Shown: piece by piece, positions 25,036 through 33,492 of the stretch | Position numbering within the stretch: position 1 is the first letter of the stretch | Layout: each line of letters opens with the position of its first letter | Assembly: GCA_020718125.1 (NCBI GenBank) | Contig: DYDC01000003.1 | Coordinates: 1-33,542, forward strand | Length of the DNA: 33,542 nt | Direction of reading: 5' to 3' | Source of the DNA: Methylacidiphilum sp. | GTDB taxonomy: Bacteria > Verrucomicrobiota > Verrucomicrobiia > CAIQCK01 | Program-made: the position numbers and the translations under genes | The notes under the pieces: model-generated | Told to the model about the DNA's origin: nothing | Database searches by the model: none | The model's input: the letters and a program-made list of their open reading frames with translations, nothing else

Positions 25036-25485
25036 CTAAATCCCCAACTTCTGCATCATCGTGCCGACGGCCTCGCGCTTGTCCTGCACCGCCGCCACGT
25101 GCCGCGAAGGCGACCATATCTCGAACTGCGACCGGTGGCCGCTCGCGGTGAAAATGATCACGCTGTCAATCCCGGCGTGCTTGACTTCCTCCGCCGAGAG
25201 ACTCATCCGCCCCTGGCTGTCCATGGACACGCGACGCGCCATGTCATTCAGCACCAGGCCAAAATCGCGGTGCTGGTCCGGCTCGGGAAATTCCTGGACC
25301 AGATTGCTGTGAAGCTCGTCGAACTGCTCCTGCGTCATCACCGCGAGATACGACCGCGGATGCTGCACGATGATGAGTTCCTGGGCGCCCCTGGGCCGGA
25401 GCGATTGCGGCACGATGACGCGGTTCTTGTCATCCAGCGTGTGCCGGAAAACGCCGCGGACCTGAATTGTCTGTCGCACCGCCAT
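25036..25485 (-). CDS. mraZ: Transcriptional regulator MraZ
   Basis: MraZ is the AbrB-fold DNA-binding regulator of the dcw cluster, acting as a ring-shaped oligomer. The 149-residue protein contains two MraZ half-domains: RGVFRHTLDDKNRVIVP (10-26) and, after an Asp-rich helix region, RRVSMDSQGRMSLS (84-97). Both carry the D-x(2-3)-G/N-R signature. The ATG at 25483-25485 has AGGACAGAC directly before it. An earlier in-frame start at 25545 lies upstream of the predicted transcription start and can be excluded. It is the first gene of the dcw cluster, and its promoter carries repeats that fit an MraZ binding site (25522-25555). Confidence 0.95.
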   Translation of the reverse strand: MAVRQTIQVRGVFRHTLDDKNRVIVPQSLRPRGAQELIIVQHPRSYLAVMTQEQFDELHSNLVQEFPEPDQHRDFGLVLNDMARRVSMDSQGRMSLSAEEVKHAGIDSVIIFTASGHRSQFEIWSPSRHVAAVQDKREAVGTMMQKLGI

Positions 25486-25521
25486 GTCTGTCCTATGCAC
25501 TCCTCCAAGCTCACCTTGGCT

Positions 25522-25561
25522 CCACTGAATGGGATGATACTCCACTTGCCACCACCGTCAA
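25522..25561 (-). promoter_or_regulatory. dcw operon promoter with phased GTGG boxes (probable MraZ operator)
   Basis: On the minus strand TTGACG (25556-25561), a 16-base spacer and TATCAT (25534-25539) form a good sigma-70-type promoter, about 48 bases before the mraZ ATG. GTGG occurs at 25552-25555, 25542-25545 and 25522-25525, i.e. at offsets 0, 10 and 30: exact multiples of 10 bp. The middle slot (offset 20) is degenerate. MraZ proteins are known to bind short G-rich repeats spaced by one helical turn next to their own promoter. Two boxes lie inside the -35/-10 spacer and the third near the start point, which predicts autorepression. The promoter is pattern-based; the operator role is inferred. 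Confidence 0.65.
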
Positions 25562-25611
25562 CAACAAAGTGCATCTTTTTGTTGCTTGGTCGCGTTTACC
25601 GGACGACTAGT

Positions 25612-26700
25612 TCAGACCTTGTCACTCCCCAGCCGTGCGAAAAGTTCAAGGTAGGCGCCTGCCTGCCAATCCGGCGCGAAATGCGCGGCGGCATGCTCGC
25701 GGGCGCGGGCGCCCATTCGCGCGCGCAACGCCGCGTCGGCCAGCAACCGTTCCACTGCGCTGCGAAAGCCTGCGGCATCACCACGCGCAATGAGAATGCC
25801 GGATTCGTCTGGCACGAAACACTCCCCCACCCCGGTCGCGTCGGCAGCCACCACGGGCAACCCGTGCGCCTGCGCCTCGATGAGAAAATTCGACAGCGAT
25901 TCGTTTTGAGAGGCCAACACCGCCACATCCGCTGCGCGGTAAAGCGGGCGCGGATCTGGGTGGAAACCCATAAACTTCACACGCTCGGCGATGCTCAGAC
26001 CACTGGCGAGCGTCTTGCTGCCAGCAAGCGTCGGCCCATCGCCCGCGAGCCACAACTGCCAGTCGCACTCGCGCGGCAGTCGCGCCGCGATTTCGATCAG
26101 CATCCGCTGGCCCTTTTCGGAGCGAAACATCGCCACACAAAGCAGGACCACACATCCAGCTCCGGCCCCCTGCTGTGTGCGCAAAGTTTCGTTGCGCGAT
26201 TCACCGCCAGCATCGGGTGGGAAAGCGAGTGAGTTATGTATGACAGTGATTCTTTCCGCCAGCGCGCCATGCAGGGCAATGAGCCGCTTCTTCGCCTCGT
26301 GGCTGTTAGCCACCACGTGGCGGGCGCGGTGCAGCGAGCGTTGAACGCCCCACGGTTGCGGCTTGTCCGTGCGCACGGTGGCGATCACAGCGGCGCGAGG
26401 CAGACGGCGTTGGAGGGCGGCGGCGTGGCGGTTGGCCGCTCGCCCCATGCAGAGGACAATGTCGGGCGCGAGCCGTGCTGCCGTGGAAATCAGACCCGGC
26501 GCAAACCAGTCGAGCCCCATGTCGAACGGCTGCAAGGCGCGGTGTTCAATGCCGTCCAGTTTGCGCGCCAGTATGCCGCCGGGCCGGAAGGTCAACAGTA
26601 TCGCATCGTGGCCGGCCTTGCGGAACGCCTGCGTGAGCAGCACTGCTTGCCGTTCGGTGCCGCCGTTGCGCAGGTAGTCCTGGATGACGAGGATTCTCAT
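25612..26700 (-). CDS. Glycosyltransferase family 4 protein
   Basis: The 362-residue product has the two-Rossmann GT-B layout of GT4 enzymes. The N-terminal half starts MRILVIQDYLRNGGTERQ, with the donor/acceptor loop NGGTE at 12-16, and contains VVANSHEAKKRL and VIHNSLAFPPD. The C-terminal half has LCVAMFRSEKGQRMLIE, LAGDGPTL, VKFMGFHPDP and the EX7E motif Glu267-Glu275 (NESLSNFLIEA), which binds the nucleotide-sugar donor with retention of configuration. The acceptor and sugar cannot be told from sequence. It lies upstream of mraZ in the same direction, but the dcw promoter lies between them, so it is probably a separate unit belonging to the glycan genes on its other side. Confidence 0.9.
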   Translation of the reverse strand: MRILVIQDYLRNGGTERQAVLLTQAFRKAGHDAILLTFRPGGILARKLDGIEHRALQPFDMGLDWFAPGLISTAARLAPDIVLCMGRAANRHAAALQRRLPRAAVIATVRTDKPQPWGVQRSLHRARHVVANSHEAKKRLIALHGALAERITVIHNSLAFPPDAGGESRNETLRTQQGAGAGCVVLLCVAMFRSEKGQRMLIEIAARLPRECDWQLWLAGDGPTLAGSKTLASGLSIAERVKFMGFHPDPRPLYRAADVAVLASQNESLSNFLIEAQAHGLPVVAADATGVGECFVPDESGILIARGDAAGFRSAVERLLADAALRARMGARAREHAAAHFAPDWQAGAYLELFARLGSDKV

Positions 26701-26786
26701 GATGGGTTCCGCGTGGGCACAGGATCAGTGAACTCGAACGGCGACTGCAAGCGAAAGATACGCTCGATTTTGCGGGTCGAGCCGGC

Positions 26787-27453
26787 ATGATGGCATTGCC
26801 CGCGCAAGCGCGCGGAAGACAGGACGGGGACGTGCAGAGCGAGTTGTCACAATCAAACACACAACCGTCGTCCGGGAAACCGAACACGACAATGGCTTTC
26901 CTCCGGCTGATGGACCAGGTGAAAGCGTTCCGGCCGACATTGTTTGTGACCGGGGGCGAGCCGACGCTGTATTGGGAGTTTGAGGGCTTCGTCAGAGAGG
27001 CGAAGCAACGGCGGCTGTTCATGCACCTGGCGACCAACGGCTTGTCGCTGGAGAAACACGCCGCCATGCTGGTCGAACAGGGCGTGGAGTTCGTCACAGT
27101 TTCGCTCGGCGGAAGACGTGGCGTTGATCGGCCGGAACCTCCGAACCGCTACGGAACAGGCGCGGGGCCGCATCCGGCTGACGTTTCTGCCTGATTTGTC
27201 GCCGGAGTTGCTGGCGCCGTATTACTTCGACCTGAACCATCCATTTGCCGGCCAGTGCAGCGCGCTCTGGAAAACGCTGCGCGTCATGCCGGATGGAACC
27301 GTCTCGCCATGCCTGCACGTCGTCGCCGGCAATATCGCCACTCAGACCATCGAGGAGATCTGGAACGGCCCCGCCATGCGGCCGTTTCGCGAGATGATCG
27401 CGCGCGGGCTGTTGCCGGGTTGCGCCCGGTGTTGTAACCGGAGTTTTTCCTGA
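26787..27453 (+). pseudogene. Degraded radical SAM/SPASM-domain protein
   Basis: Two frames together give parts of a radical SAM enzyme with a SPASM-like tail. From about 26892 the first frame gives FRPTLFVTGGEPTLYWEFEG in the region of the GGEP motif, then HLATNGLSLEKHAAMLVEQG and FVTVSLGG. Near 27112 the similarity moves to the +1 frame: RIRLTFLPDLSPELLAPYY, then CSALWKTLRVMPDGTVSPCL, IEEIWNGPAMRPFRE and a final CARCCNRSFS. The N-terminal CX3CX2C cluster motif is missing and the middle of the barrel is shortened at the frame change. It is on the opposite strand to the glycan genes around it. The remnant probably derives from a peptide- or glycan-maturing radical SAM enzyme, but it cannot be functional as it stands. 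Confidence 0.8.
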
Positions 27454-27460
27454 TCGCCGA

Positions 27461-28447
27461 TCACGGGGCCAAGCCGGATAGTTTCTCCGGCTTGAGCGCC
27501 GCTCCCAACGCACGCCAGTGTTTCTCCTCGCCGGCCCGCCGCGCGCGCGGCACGAGCAGATCTACTGCAATGAGGCTGCCCACAAGGCTGAGTGTGTGGA
27601 TACCGTGGATGGGCGTGCCCGGCGCAGGCTCAATCCGCGCGACATGGCTCTCCCGATACTCGCTCCCGTTCAGCGTTTCAACGCGATTGATGTTCAAGCC
27701 GCCGCCATACCGCCGCGAGCAATCCTGCGAGGGCCGAACAACGTGGCTGCCGTGCCGGTAAATCCCGCCCCCTGGCCGCGCGCGGCGCACGTCCGACATC
27801 ACCGGGTTGAGCGGATGGGGCCGCCAGCAGTCGCTCAACGGCTCGTCGGCGCTGAAGAGACACAACTCCTCGTGGCGCGAAGCGTCCTCCTTGCCGCCGA
27901 GGTTCGCGAACAGCCACCACGTCGCGCCGTCGCGAAACAGCGTTGCGTCCACCGCCGTGACGCCGCTCATCATCGTCTTGTGAAACTCCCATCGCAGCGG
28001 AAACTCAACGCACTTGTAAACCTCGATGGCCCGATTCTGCGCCGTCTCCGGGATCATGTAGTAGTCACCCTGCCACTCGAAGACGAACGGATAGGAGAGA
28101 TGATACGGCCGCTCCAGGACGCGCGCGGGCGGCTGACATGCCCCTCGCTCATCCATCACGACCAGCGCAATGCACCCGCATCGCCCGCCGGGGACAAGCT
28201 CCTCGAAGAACACGTAATACTTGTCTTCATGTTGGATCACACACGGGTCGGCCCAATCCCGGCCGTCAGGCGGAACGAGCGGGACCATCCTCGGCTCGGC
28301 CCGCCCCGCCTCCCACAGGAACGTCACCACGATCCATTGCTCGCGCCGCGTTAGTTCATGCAACCCCCGCCGTGCGCCGTGCAGCCAGCGTCGCGCCGTG
28401 TGATGGAGCGACCGGACAGTGGCGGTGGATGTTTTTCCTCGCTTCAC
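27461..28447 (-). CDS. GH43-like five-bladed propeller protein (GINT1 N-terminal-domain-like)
   Basis: The 328-residue protein has repeated propeller-blade motifs: WADPCVIQHEDKYYVFFEE, HLSYPFVFEWQGDYYMIPET, VDATLFRDGATWWLFANLGG, ELCLFSADEPL and the ARPGGGIYRHGSHVVRPSQD to YGGGLNINRVE region. These match the domain found at the N-terminus of plant glucosamine inositolphosphorylceramide transferase and in bacterial glycan loci, which has a GH43-like (arabinanase/levansucrase) fold. No transferase domain is attached and there is no signal peptide, so a role in binding or modifying a sugar nucleotide or glycan is only inferred. The start appears to be GTG (28445-28447), overlapping the stop of the next gene upstream (GTGA). 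The basic N-terminus (to residue 35) precedes the first blade. Confidence 0.75.
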   Translation of the reverse strand: MKRGKTSTATVRSLHHTARRWLHGARRGLHELTRREQWIVVTFLWEAGRAEPRMVPLVPPDGRDWADPCVIQHEDKYYVFFEELVPGGRCGCIALVVMDERGACQPPARVLERPYHLSYPFVFEWQGDYYMIPETAQNRAIEVYKCVEFPLRWEFHKTMMSGVTAVDATLFRDGATWWLFANLGGKEDASRHEELCLFSADEPLSDCWRPHPLNPVMSDVRRARPGGGIYRHGSHVVRPSQDCSRRYGGGLNINRVETLNGSEYRESHVARIEPAPGTPIHGIHTLSLVGSLIAVDLLVPRARRAGEEKHWRALGAALKPEKLSGLAP

Positions 28448-29592
28448 GGTTTGGTCACTTGTGATTTCTCGACCAGTTCACGATACACCGCGTCGTAGGC
28501 GGCGATCATCTTTTCCGGTGTGAACTCGGTCGCGATGCGCCGCGCCGCCGCCACACCGAGTCGCGCGCCCCGTTCTGGATTGTGCAACGCGAAGTCCATC
28601 TTCTGCGCCAACTCCTCCGGTGCCGACGGCAGCACCAGCCAGCCATGCTCGCCATCCACGATCAAGTCCAGCACGCCATCCACGCCACTCGCGATCACCG
28701 GCAGGCCCGCCGCCATCGCCTCCATGACGGCGTGCGGCATTCCTTCCGACAACGTCGGGTGAACGAAGAGATCCATCCCGGCCAGCAGGTCCGACACATC
28801 ATTGCGGTCGCCTAAGAAGATCACCCGCTCCGAAAGCTGCAACTGCGCCACCTGCTTCTCCAATCGCCGCCTCAACGGTCCGTCGCCAATCAGCGCCAGC
28901 ACTGTATCAGGATGTGCGGTTGCGATTCGCGCATAGGCCGCCAGCAGGTCGCAATGCGCCTTCTTCGGCGAGAGCCGGCCGACCATGCCGATGACCTTCG
29001 TCGTGTCGGGAATGTCCAGTTGCAGCCGCCAGGCCCGCGCGGCTGTTTTCCGGTCGCGTTTGTCCACGGGAATGCTGTTGGCAATGTAGATGGCCCGCTC
29101 CGGCAGCACCCCCTCATGCTCGACGGCAAACGGGATCACCTGACGGCCCACAGCAATGACCTTGTCGGCCAGCCATGCCGAGAGCCGGATCAGTGGAAAC
29201 TGCCAGCGCGGCAGGTGCGCATTGCGGGATTGGAGGGAAGAGACAATGACCTTCGCGCCCGCCAGCCGCGCCAGCGGCCGGCCGAGCATGTCGCTGAACG
29301 GCAGAATCGTCTGCACGATGTCGGGCTGCCAACTCTTGATCGCCCGGAGAAGTTTGATGAAGCCAACCAACGCAAACAACGCCGGCCGGCCGATGATAGT
29401 CACGGACACGTCGGCGCGCTCCAAATCCGCGACCACCTCCGCGTGGACAGCTTCGTTGAGGCAGCACACCCGTTGCTCATAACCTCGACGCGCCAGCCCC
29501 TCGACCAGAATCGTCAGCCACCGCTGCATGCCGCCGCGGCCGAGGTCGTCCACGACGTGGAGCAAGCGAATCGGTTTGGCGGCCTGGAGCAT
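28444..29592 (-). CDS. Glycosyltransferase family 4 protein
   Basis: A 382-residue GT-B enzyme. The N-terminal domain starts PIRLLHVVDDLGRGGMQRWL with the Gly-rich acceptor loop at 18-22 and includes ILPFSDMLGRPLARLAG and IANSIP. The C-terminal domain has IGMVGRLSPKKAHCDLL, LIGDGPLRRRLE, VIFLGDRNDV and the EX7E motif Glu283-Glu291 (SEGMPHAVMEA), followed by GLPVIAS. It likely adds a sugar to a polysaccharide or lipid acceptor at the membrane; the specificity is not visible. The open frame extends upstream to 30084 across the neighbouring membrane-protein gene, but only the part from ATG 29590-29592 has GT similarity. Its stop overlaps the start of the propeller-protein gene, so these two are probably translated together. 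Confidence 0.9.
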   Translation of the reverse strand: MLQAAKPIRLLHVVDDLGRGGMQRWLTILVEGLARRGYEQRVCCLNEAVHAEVVADLERADVSVTIIGRPALFALVGFIKLLRAIKSWQPDIVQTILPFSDMLGRPLARLAGAKVIVSSLQSRNAHLPRWQFPLIRLSAWLADKVIAVGRQVIPFAVEHEGVLPERAIYIANSIPVDKRDRKTAARAWRLQLDIPDTTKVIGMVGRLSPKKAHCDLLAAYARIATAHPDTVLALIGDGPLRRRLEKQVAQLQLSERVIFLGDRNDVSDLLAGMDLFVHPTLSEGMPHAVMEAMAAGLPVIASGVDGVLDLIVDGEHGWLVLPSAPEELAQKMDFALHNPERGARLGVAAARRIATEFTPEKMIAAYDAVYRELVEKSQVTKP

Positions 29593-29615
29593 CTGTGGCA
29601 AGCACTCGGCCGCCG

Positions 29616-30557
29616 CTACGCCGCGGGGCGGAAGTGTTTCTTGATCCAGAACAGGTAGCCGAGCATCAGCAGGAACGACGTGATCGTCCAGACCGACATC
29701 GTCTGACTGGAGATGAAGCCCATCTGCTTGATCTGTTGCTCCGGGTAACCCATTTGGCGATACAGATCCATGATGTCCACGCGCAGGAACGTGACCGCCG
29801 TCGAGAGACCAAACAGGACAAGCACCACGACGCAAGTCAGCCAGGCCGACGCCTTCAAGCGGTAAAGGCCCAGCGCCAGCCAGATCCAAACCACACCCAT
29901 CGCCACGAAGAAGATGGATGCAGCCGGCCCGGAGACCAGCAGGCCAAAGAATGGCATTACACTCTTGAAGCTCAGCGGCATGGCGAACAGCGACAGCGAG
30001 CCAACGGCAAGCCACAGCGATGCCGCGAGCACGGGCAGCGGGCACGCATCGGTCCAGCGCGCGACCGGATCGCGCGCCTCGCACGTCGCCCGCACGTGCC
30101 TGCTGCCGTAGAACAGCGCCAACGTGGCGGGAACAAACAGAAAGACAATGACCAGGATGACGCCGGCGATGGCCATCCCGATCCAGATCGTCGGCGCGTC
30201 AGGCTGGCTGGCCATCATCCGCGGCATGATGAACGCGCACGCCACCATCGAGATGATGCCGACCACCAACCAACTCCACGCAAAGACCAGCATCAACGCC
30301 CGCGCCCAGCGGCGGCACCGGATGGAACCGATGCCGAGCCAGACGAACGCCACGGCGATGGCGGCATAGAACACCGCCCCCGGGATGATCATCTGGTAAT
30401 TCGCCGGCGTGCCGCTCATCTGCGCCTGCATTGTCTGGCCGAAGAACATGGCGGGCGCCAGCAGCGCGCACAGGCAGCCGAGCAGGACCTCCAGCACCCC
30501 AAAGAGGATCAAACCGGCGCGACGGTCTTTGAATGATGTCATTGCGGACTGGCTCAT
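29616..30557 (-). CDS. Polytopic membrane protein of unknown function
   Basis: I do not recognise a named family. The 313-residue protein has about eight hydrophobic segments, at roughly residues 13-38, 54-78, 86-110, 124-150, 174-197, 203-232, 236-257 and 288-307, with short loops. A longer soluble loop (about 258-287, LRVDIMDLYRQMGYPEQQIK) precedes the last helix. The start ATG at 30555-30557 has AAGGAG seven bases upstream. It is the first gene of the minus-strand group that continues with the GT4 gene 23 bases further on, so it may be part of the same glycan export or assembly unit, though nothing in its sequence resembles a flippase or polymerase. Confidence 0.75.
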   Translation of the reverse strand: MSQSAMTSFKDRRAGLILFGVLEVLLGCLCALLAPAMFFGQTMQAQMSGTPANYQMIIPGAVFYAAIAVAFVWLGIGSIRCRRWARALMLVFAWSWLVVGIISMVACAFIMPRMMASQPDAPTIWIGMAIAGVILVIVFLFVPATLALFYGSRHVRATCEARDPVARWTDACPLPVLAASLWLAVGSLSLFAMPLSFKSVMPFFGLLVSGPAASIFFVAMGVVWIWLALGLYRLKASAWLTCVVVLVLFGLSTAVTFLRVDIMDLYRQMGYPEQQIKQMGFISSQTMSVWTITSFLLMLGYLFWIKKHFRPAA

Positions 30558-30649
30558 GATGGACTCCTTTCCAAAGCAGCGACGCGAAGACTAGGCAACA
30601 TGGCCGGTCGAGGCAACGCAAATCACGGCGGAAAACCAGACTCATCCAA

Positions 30650-31986
30650 ACCACAGCTAAGGTCAGCCGCATCCCGCAGAAGAAAACGCTCACCATCAAG
30701 CCGATCCGCAACCGCCAGACGCCCGCGCTGGAATACCGCGAGCCGTTCACGTTCGACAGCTACGACGCCGACTGGGCCGTCCGTAACAAGTCCAACGGTC
30801 ACGCCACACGGCTCGATGAGAAGCGCGGCGGCAAGATCATCTGCAAGGGCTTTGTCCACACGTTCTATCCGCTGGTGCCGCCGGAGAAGTATTTCGCGGC
30901 GCACCCGGAGTATTTCTCCGAGATCACAGGCAAGCGGACGCACGACCACGCGCAGCTCCGCCTGACCTATCCCGACGTGGTGGACATCGTCACGCAGCGC
31001 GTGCTGGAGCAACTCAAGGGCGCACCGCCGCGGACCATCGTCTCCGCGTCGCAGAACGACTGGCACGGCCAGTGCCCGTGCGCAAAATGCAAGGCCATCG
31101 AGGACGAGGAGGGCAGCCCGTCGGCGCCGCTGCTGCGGTTCGTCAACCATGTCGCCGATCGCGTCGAGCGCGCGCGGCCGGACGCGGCGATTGACACGAC
31201 GGCCCGCCAATACACGCGCAAGCCGCCGCGCCTCGTGAAGCCGCGGCCGAACGTCATCGTGCGGCTGTGCAGCATCGAGTGTTCGTTCTCGCATCCGCTC
31301 GGCGGCGCTGGGCAGAACCGCAAGTTCTGTCGAGGACATCGAGGGCTGGTCGAAGATATGCCAGCGGCTTTACACCTGGGACTACGTCACCGACTTCGCG
31401 CATTACGTCCAGCCGCACCCAAACCCGCGGGTGCTCCAGCCCAACATCCAGTGTTTCATCGCCAACGGCGTGAAGGGCATCTTCGAGCAGGGCAGTTACC
31501 AGTCGCCCGGCGGCGAACTGCGGGAACTGCGCTCGTGGCCGCTCGCGAAACCGCTCTGGAACCCGCGCGCCAACGTCAACGCGTTGATGAACGCCTTTCT
31601 CGCCGGCTACCACGGCCCGGCCGCGCCGTTCATCCGCCGCTACATGGACCTAATGCACGACGAGGTCACGAGGACGAAGCACGAGCTGAAATACTACCCG
31701 CCGACGACCGCGCCGTTCCTGTCGCAACCGGTCATCGCGAAGGCCGACGCGCTGTTTGCCTCGGCGGAGAAGACTGTCGCGAAAGACGCCGCGCTGCTGC
31801 ATCGCGTGAAGGCGGCCCGGCTGCCGGTCCATTACGTGATGATGCAGCGCGAGAAGGCGTGGAAGCGCAGCGGCGCAAAGTGGCAGCCGTCGCTGTCGGG
31901 CCACGCGCTGCGCGAACGGTTCTTCGAGATCGCCGCAGCGGAGAAGATGACGACAATCAACGAAGGCCGCTCAATGGACGACTTCC
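30650..31986 (+). pseudogene. DUF4838-domain protein remnant, N-terminus lost and frameshifted
   Basis: From about 30650 the frame reads PALEYREPFTFDSYDADW, then GFVHTFYPLVPPEKYFAAHP, EYFSEITGKR, TIVSASQNDWHGQCPCAKCK and ECSFSHPL, typical of DUF4838 proteins (carbohydrate-related, often secreted, frequent in planctomycetes and verrucomicrobia). An extra T at about 31328 shifts the frame; the +1 frame continues VEDIEGWSKICQRLYTWDYV, QPNIQCFIANGVKGIFEQG and LNAFLAGYHGPAAPFIRRYM-like sequence to about 31986. The N-terminal domain and any signal peptide are missing: the similarity begins abruptly 90 bases after the start of the divergent membrane-protein gene. The second frame then runs without a stop into the Gfo/Idh/MocA sequence. 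The gene is not functional as read. Confidence 0.8.
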
Positions 31987-33373
31987 GCACCGCCACGCGG
32001 CTCCCTGACCGGCGCGCGCCGTTGCCGCCGTCGCGCAAGCTCCGCATCGGCTGTGTCGGCATTGGCGGCCAGGGCGACGGCGTGACCGCCGAACTCGCCA
32101 CGTTCGAGAATGTCGAGATCGCCGCGCTCTGCGACGTGGACGACAAATACGCCGCGCGCAACATCAAGAAGTATCCCGGCCGGCCGCTCTACAAGGATTA
32201 CCGCGTGATGCTCGATAAGGAGAAGGGCCTCGATGCGGTGATGGTTGGCACGCCGGACCATTGGCACGCGCCGATCTCGATCGCGGCGATGCAGCTCGGC
32301 AAGCACGTCTATTGTGAGAAGCCGCTGGCGCACTCTGTCGAGGAGGCGCGGTTGATGGCGCGCGTGGCGCGCGAGACGGGCGTGGTGACGCAGATGGGCA
32401 ACCAAGGCCACGCCGGCGAGGGCCTCCGGCTGACGAAGGAGTGGATTGACGCGGGCGCAATCGGCAGGATCAGCGAGGTCCACGTCTGGTCGGACCGGCC
32501 GGGCAAGTTCTGGCAGACGCAGGGCCGCCTCCGGCCGACCGACACGCCGCCGGTGCCGGCGGGCCTCGACTGGAACCTCTGGCTCGGCCCGGCGAAGGAG
32601 CGCCCGTATCATCCCGATTACTGTCCCCGCCAGTGGCGCGGGTGGATTGACTTCGGCTGCGGCGCGCTCGGCGACATAGGTGCAGGGATGGCTGGCTGGT
32701 TACGCGGCCAGGGTGGATTGACTTCGGCTGCGGCGCGCTCGGCGACATGGCGGTGCACAATGCCGACCCGGCGTTCTACGCGCTCGACCTCGGCGCGCCG
32801 GACTGGGCCGAGGCGGAGTCCTCGCCGACGAATCCCGATTCATTCCCGCTCTGGAGCATCATCACCTGCCATTTCCCCGCCAAGGGCAACCGCGGCCCGG
32901 TGAAGATGGTGTGGCATGACGGCGGCAAGCAGCCGCCACGCCCGCCGGGACTTGAAGCCGATGCCAACCTCGAAAGCAATGGCATCTACTTTGTCGGCGA
33001 CAAGGGCGCCCTCATGGCCGGCGGTTGGTCGGGCACGCCTCGCATCGTTCCGGAGACGAAGATGCAAGCGTTCAAGCGCCCGGAGAAGACCATCCCCCGC
33101 AGCGTCGGCCATCGCCGCGAATGGGTCGAAGCCTGCCTCGCGGGAAAGCCGCGGGACGCGAAGTCCGGCTTCTGGTATTCCGCGCCGTTCACCGAGGCAT
33201 TGCTGGTCGGCCTGCTGCCGGTGCTGACCGGCAAACGCATCCAGCGGGACGCCGCCGCGATGAAAGCAGTCAACGCGCCCGAAGCCGAGCCGTTCATCCG
33301 CAAAGCCTACCGCCGCGGCTTCGAACTGCCCGCCGTGGCGACTCGGCGGCGCATCCGCTGGTTCGGAAGCTGA
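31987..33373 (+). pseudogene. Gfo/Idh/MocA-family oxidoreductase, leader lost and broken by a 71-bp duplication/insertion
   Basis: The protein has the NAD-binding Rossmann start LRIGCVGIGGQGDGV, then EIAALCDVDDKYA, VMVGTPDHWHAPISIAAMQL, the EKP motif YCEKPLAHSVEEA and the C-terminal domain through GLDWNLWLGPAKERPYHPDY. Such proteins are sugar or cyclitol dehydrogenases; those with this C-terminal pattern usually carry a Tat signal, which is absent here. At 32640 a 38-base segment is repeated at 32711 with 33 unrelated bases between. The 71-base shift throws the sequence out of frame. The second copy restores GALGDMAVHNADPAFYALDL and the rest to the stop at 33371-33373. Removing 71 bases gives one continuous reading frame. 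The upstream end is joined in frame to the DUF4838 remnant. Confidence 0.85.
32640..32748 (+). repeat. 38-bp direct duplication inside the oxidoreductase gene
   Basis: The 38 bases at 32640-32677, encoding the WIDFGCGALGD part, recur exactly at 32711-32748. The 33 bases between (32678-32710) do not match the gene. Offset 71 is not a multiple of three. This is consistent with a small duplication with filler DNA, or with an assembly fault. Confidence 0.95.
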
Positions 33374-33492
33374 GGGGCGCACGAACGACCGATATCTTCG
33401 GCGACAACGACGCGCACAAGAGATCAGCGATTCGATTTGGATCACAAAGAATAGGGAACCTCCGGTAACTATTCGCCAGATGAAATTCGTTG

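Noticed and set aside
5467..27453. The two radical SAM remnants as pieces of one split gene
   Set aside because: The first resembles an NrdG-like activase and the second a SPASM-type enzyme; they are about 21 kb apart and do not complement each other.
29593..30084. Upstream extension of the second GT4 gene
   Set aside because: The extension lies within the membrane-protein gene and has no glycosyltransferase similarity.
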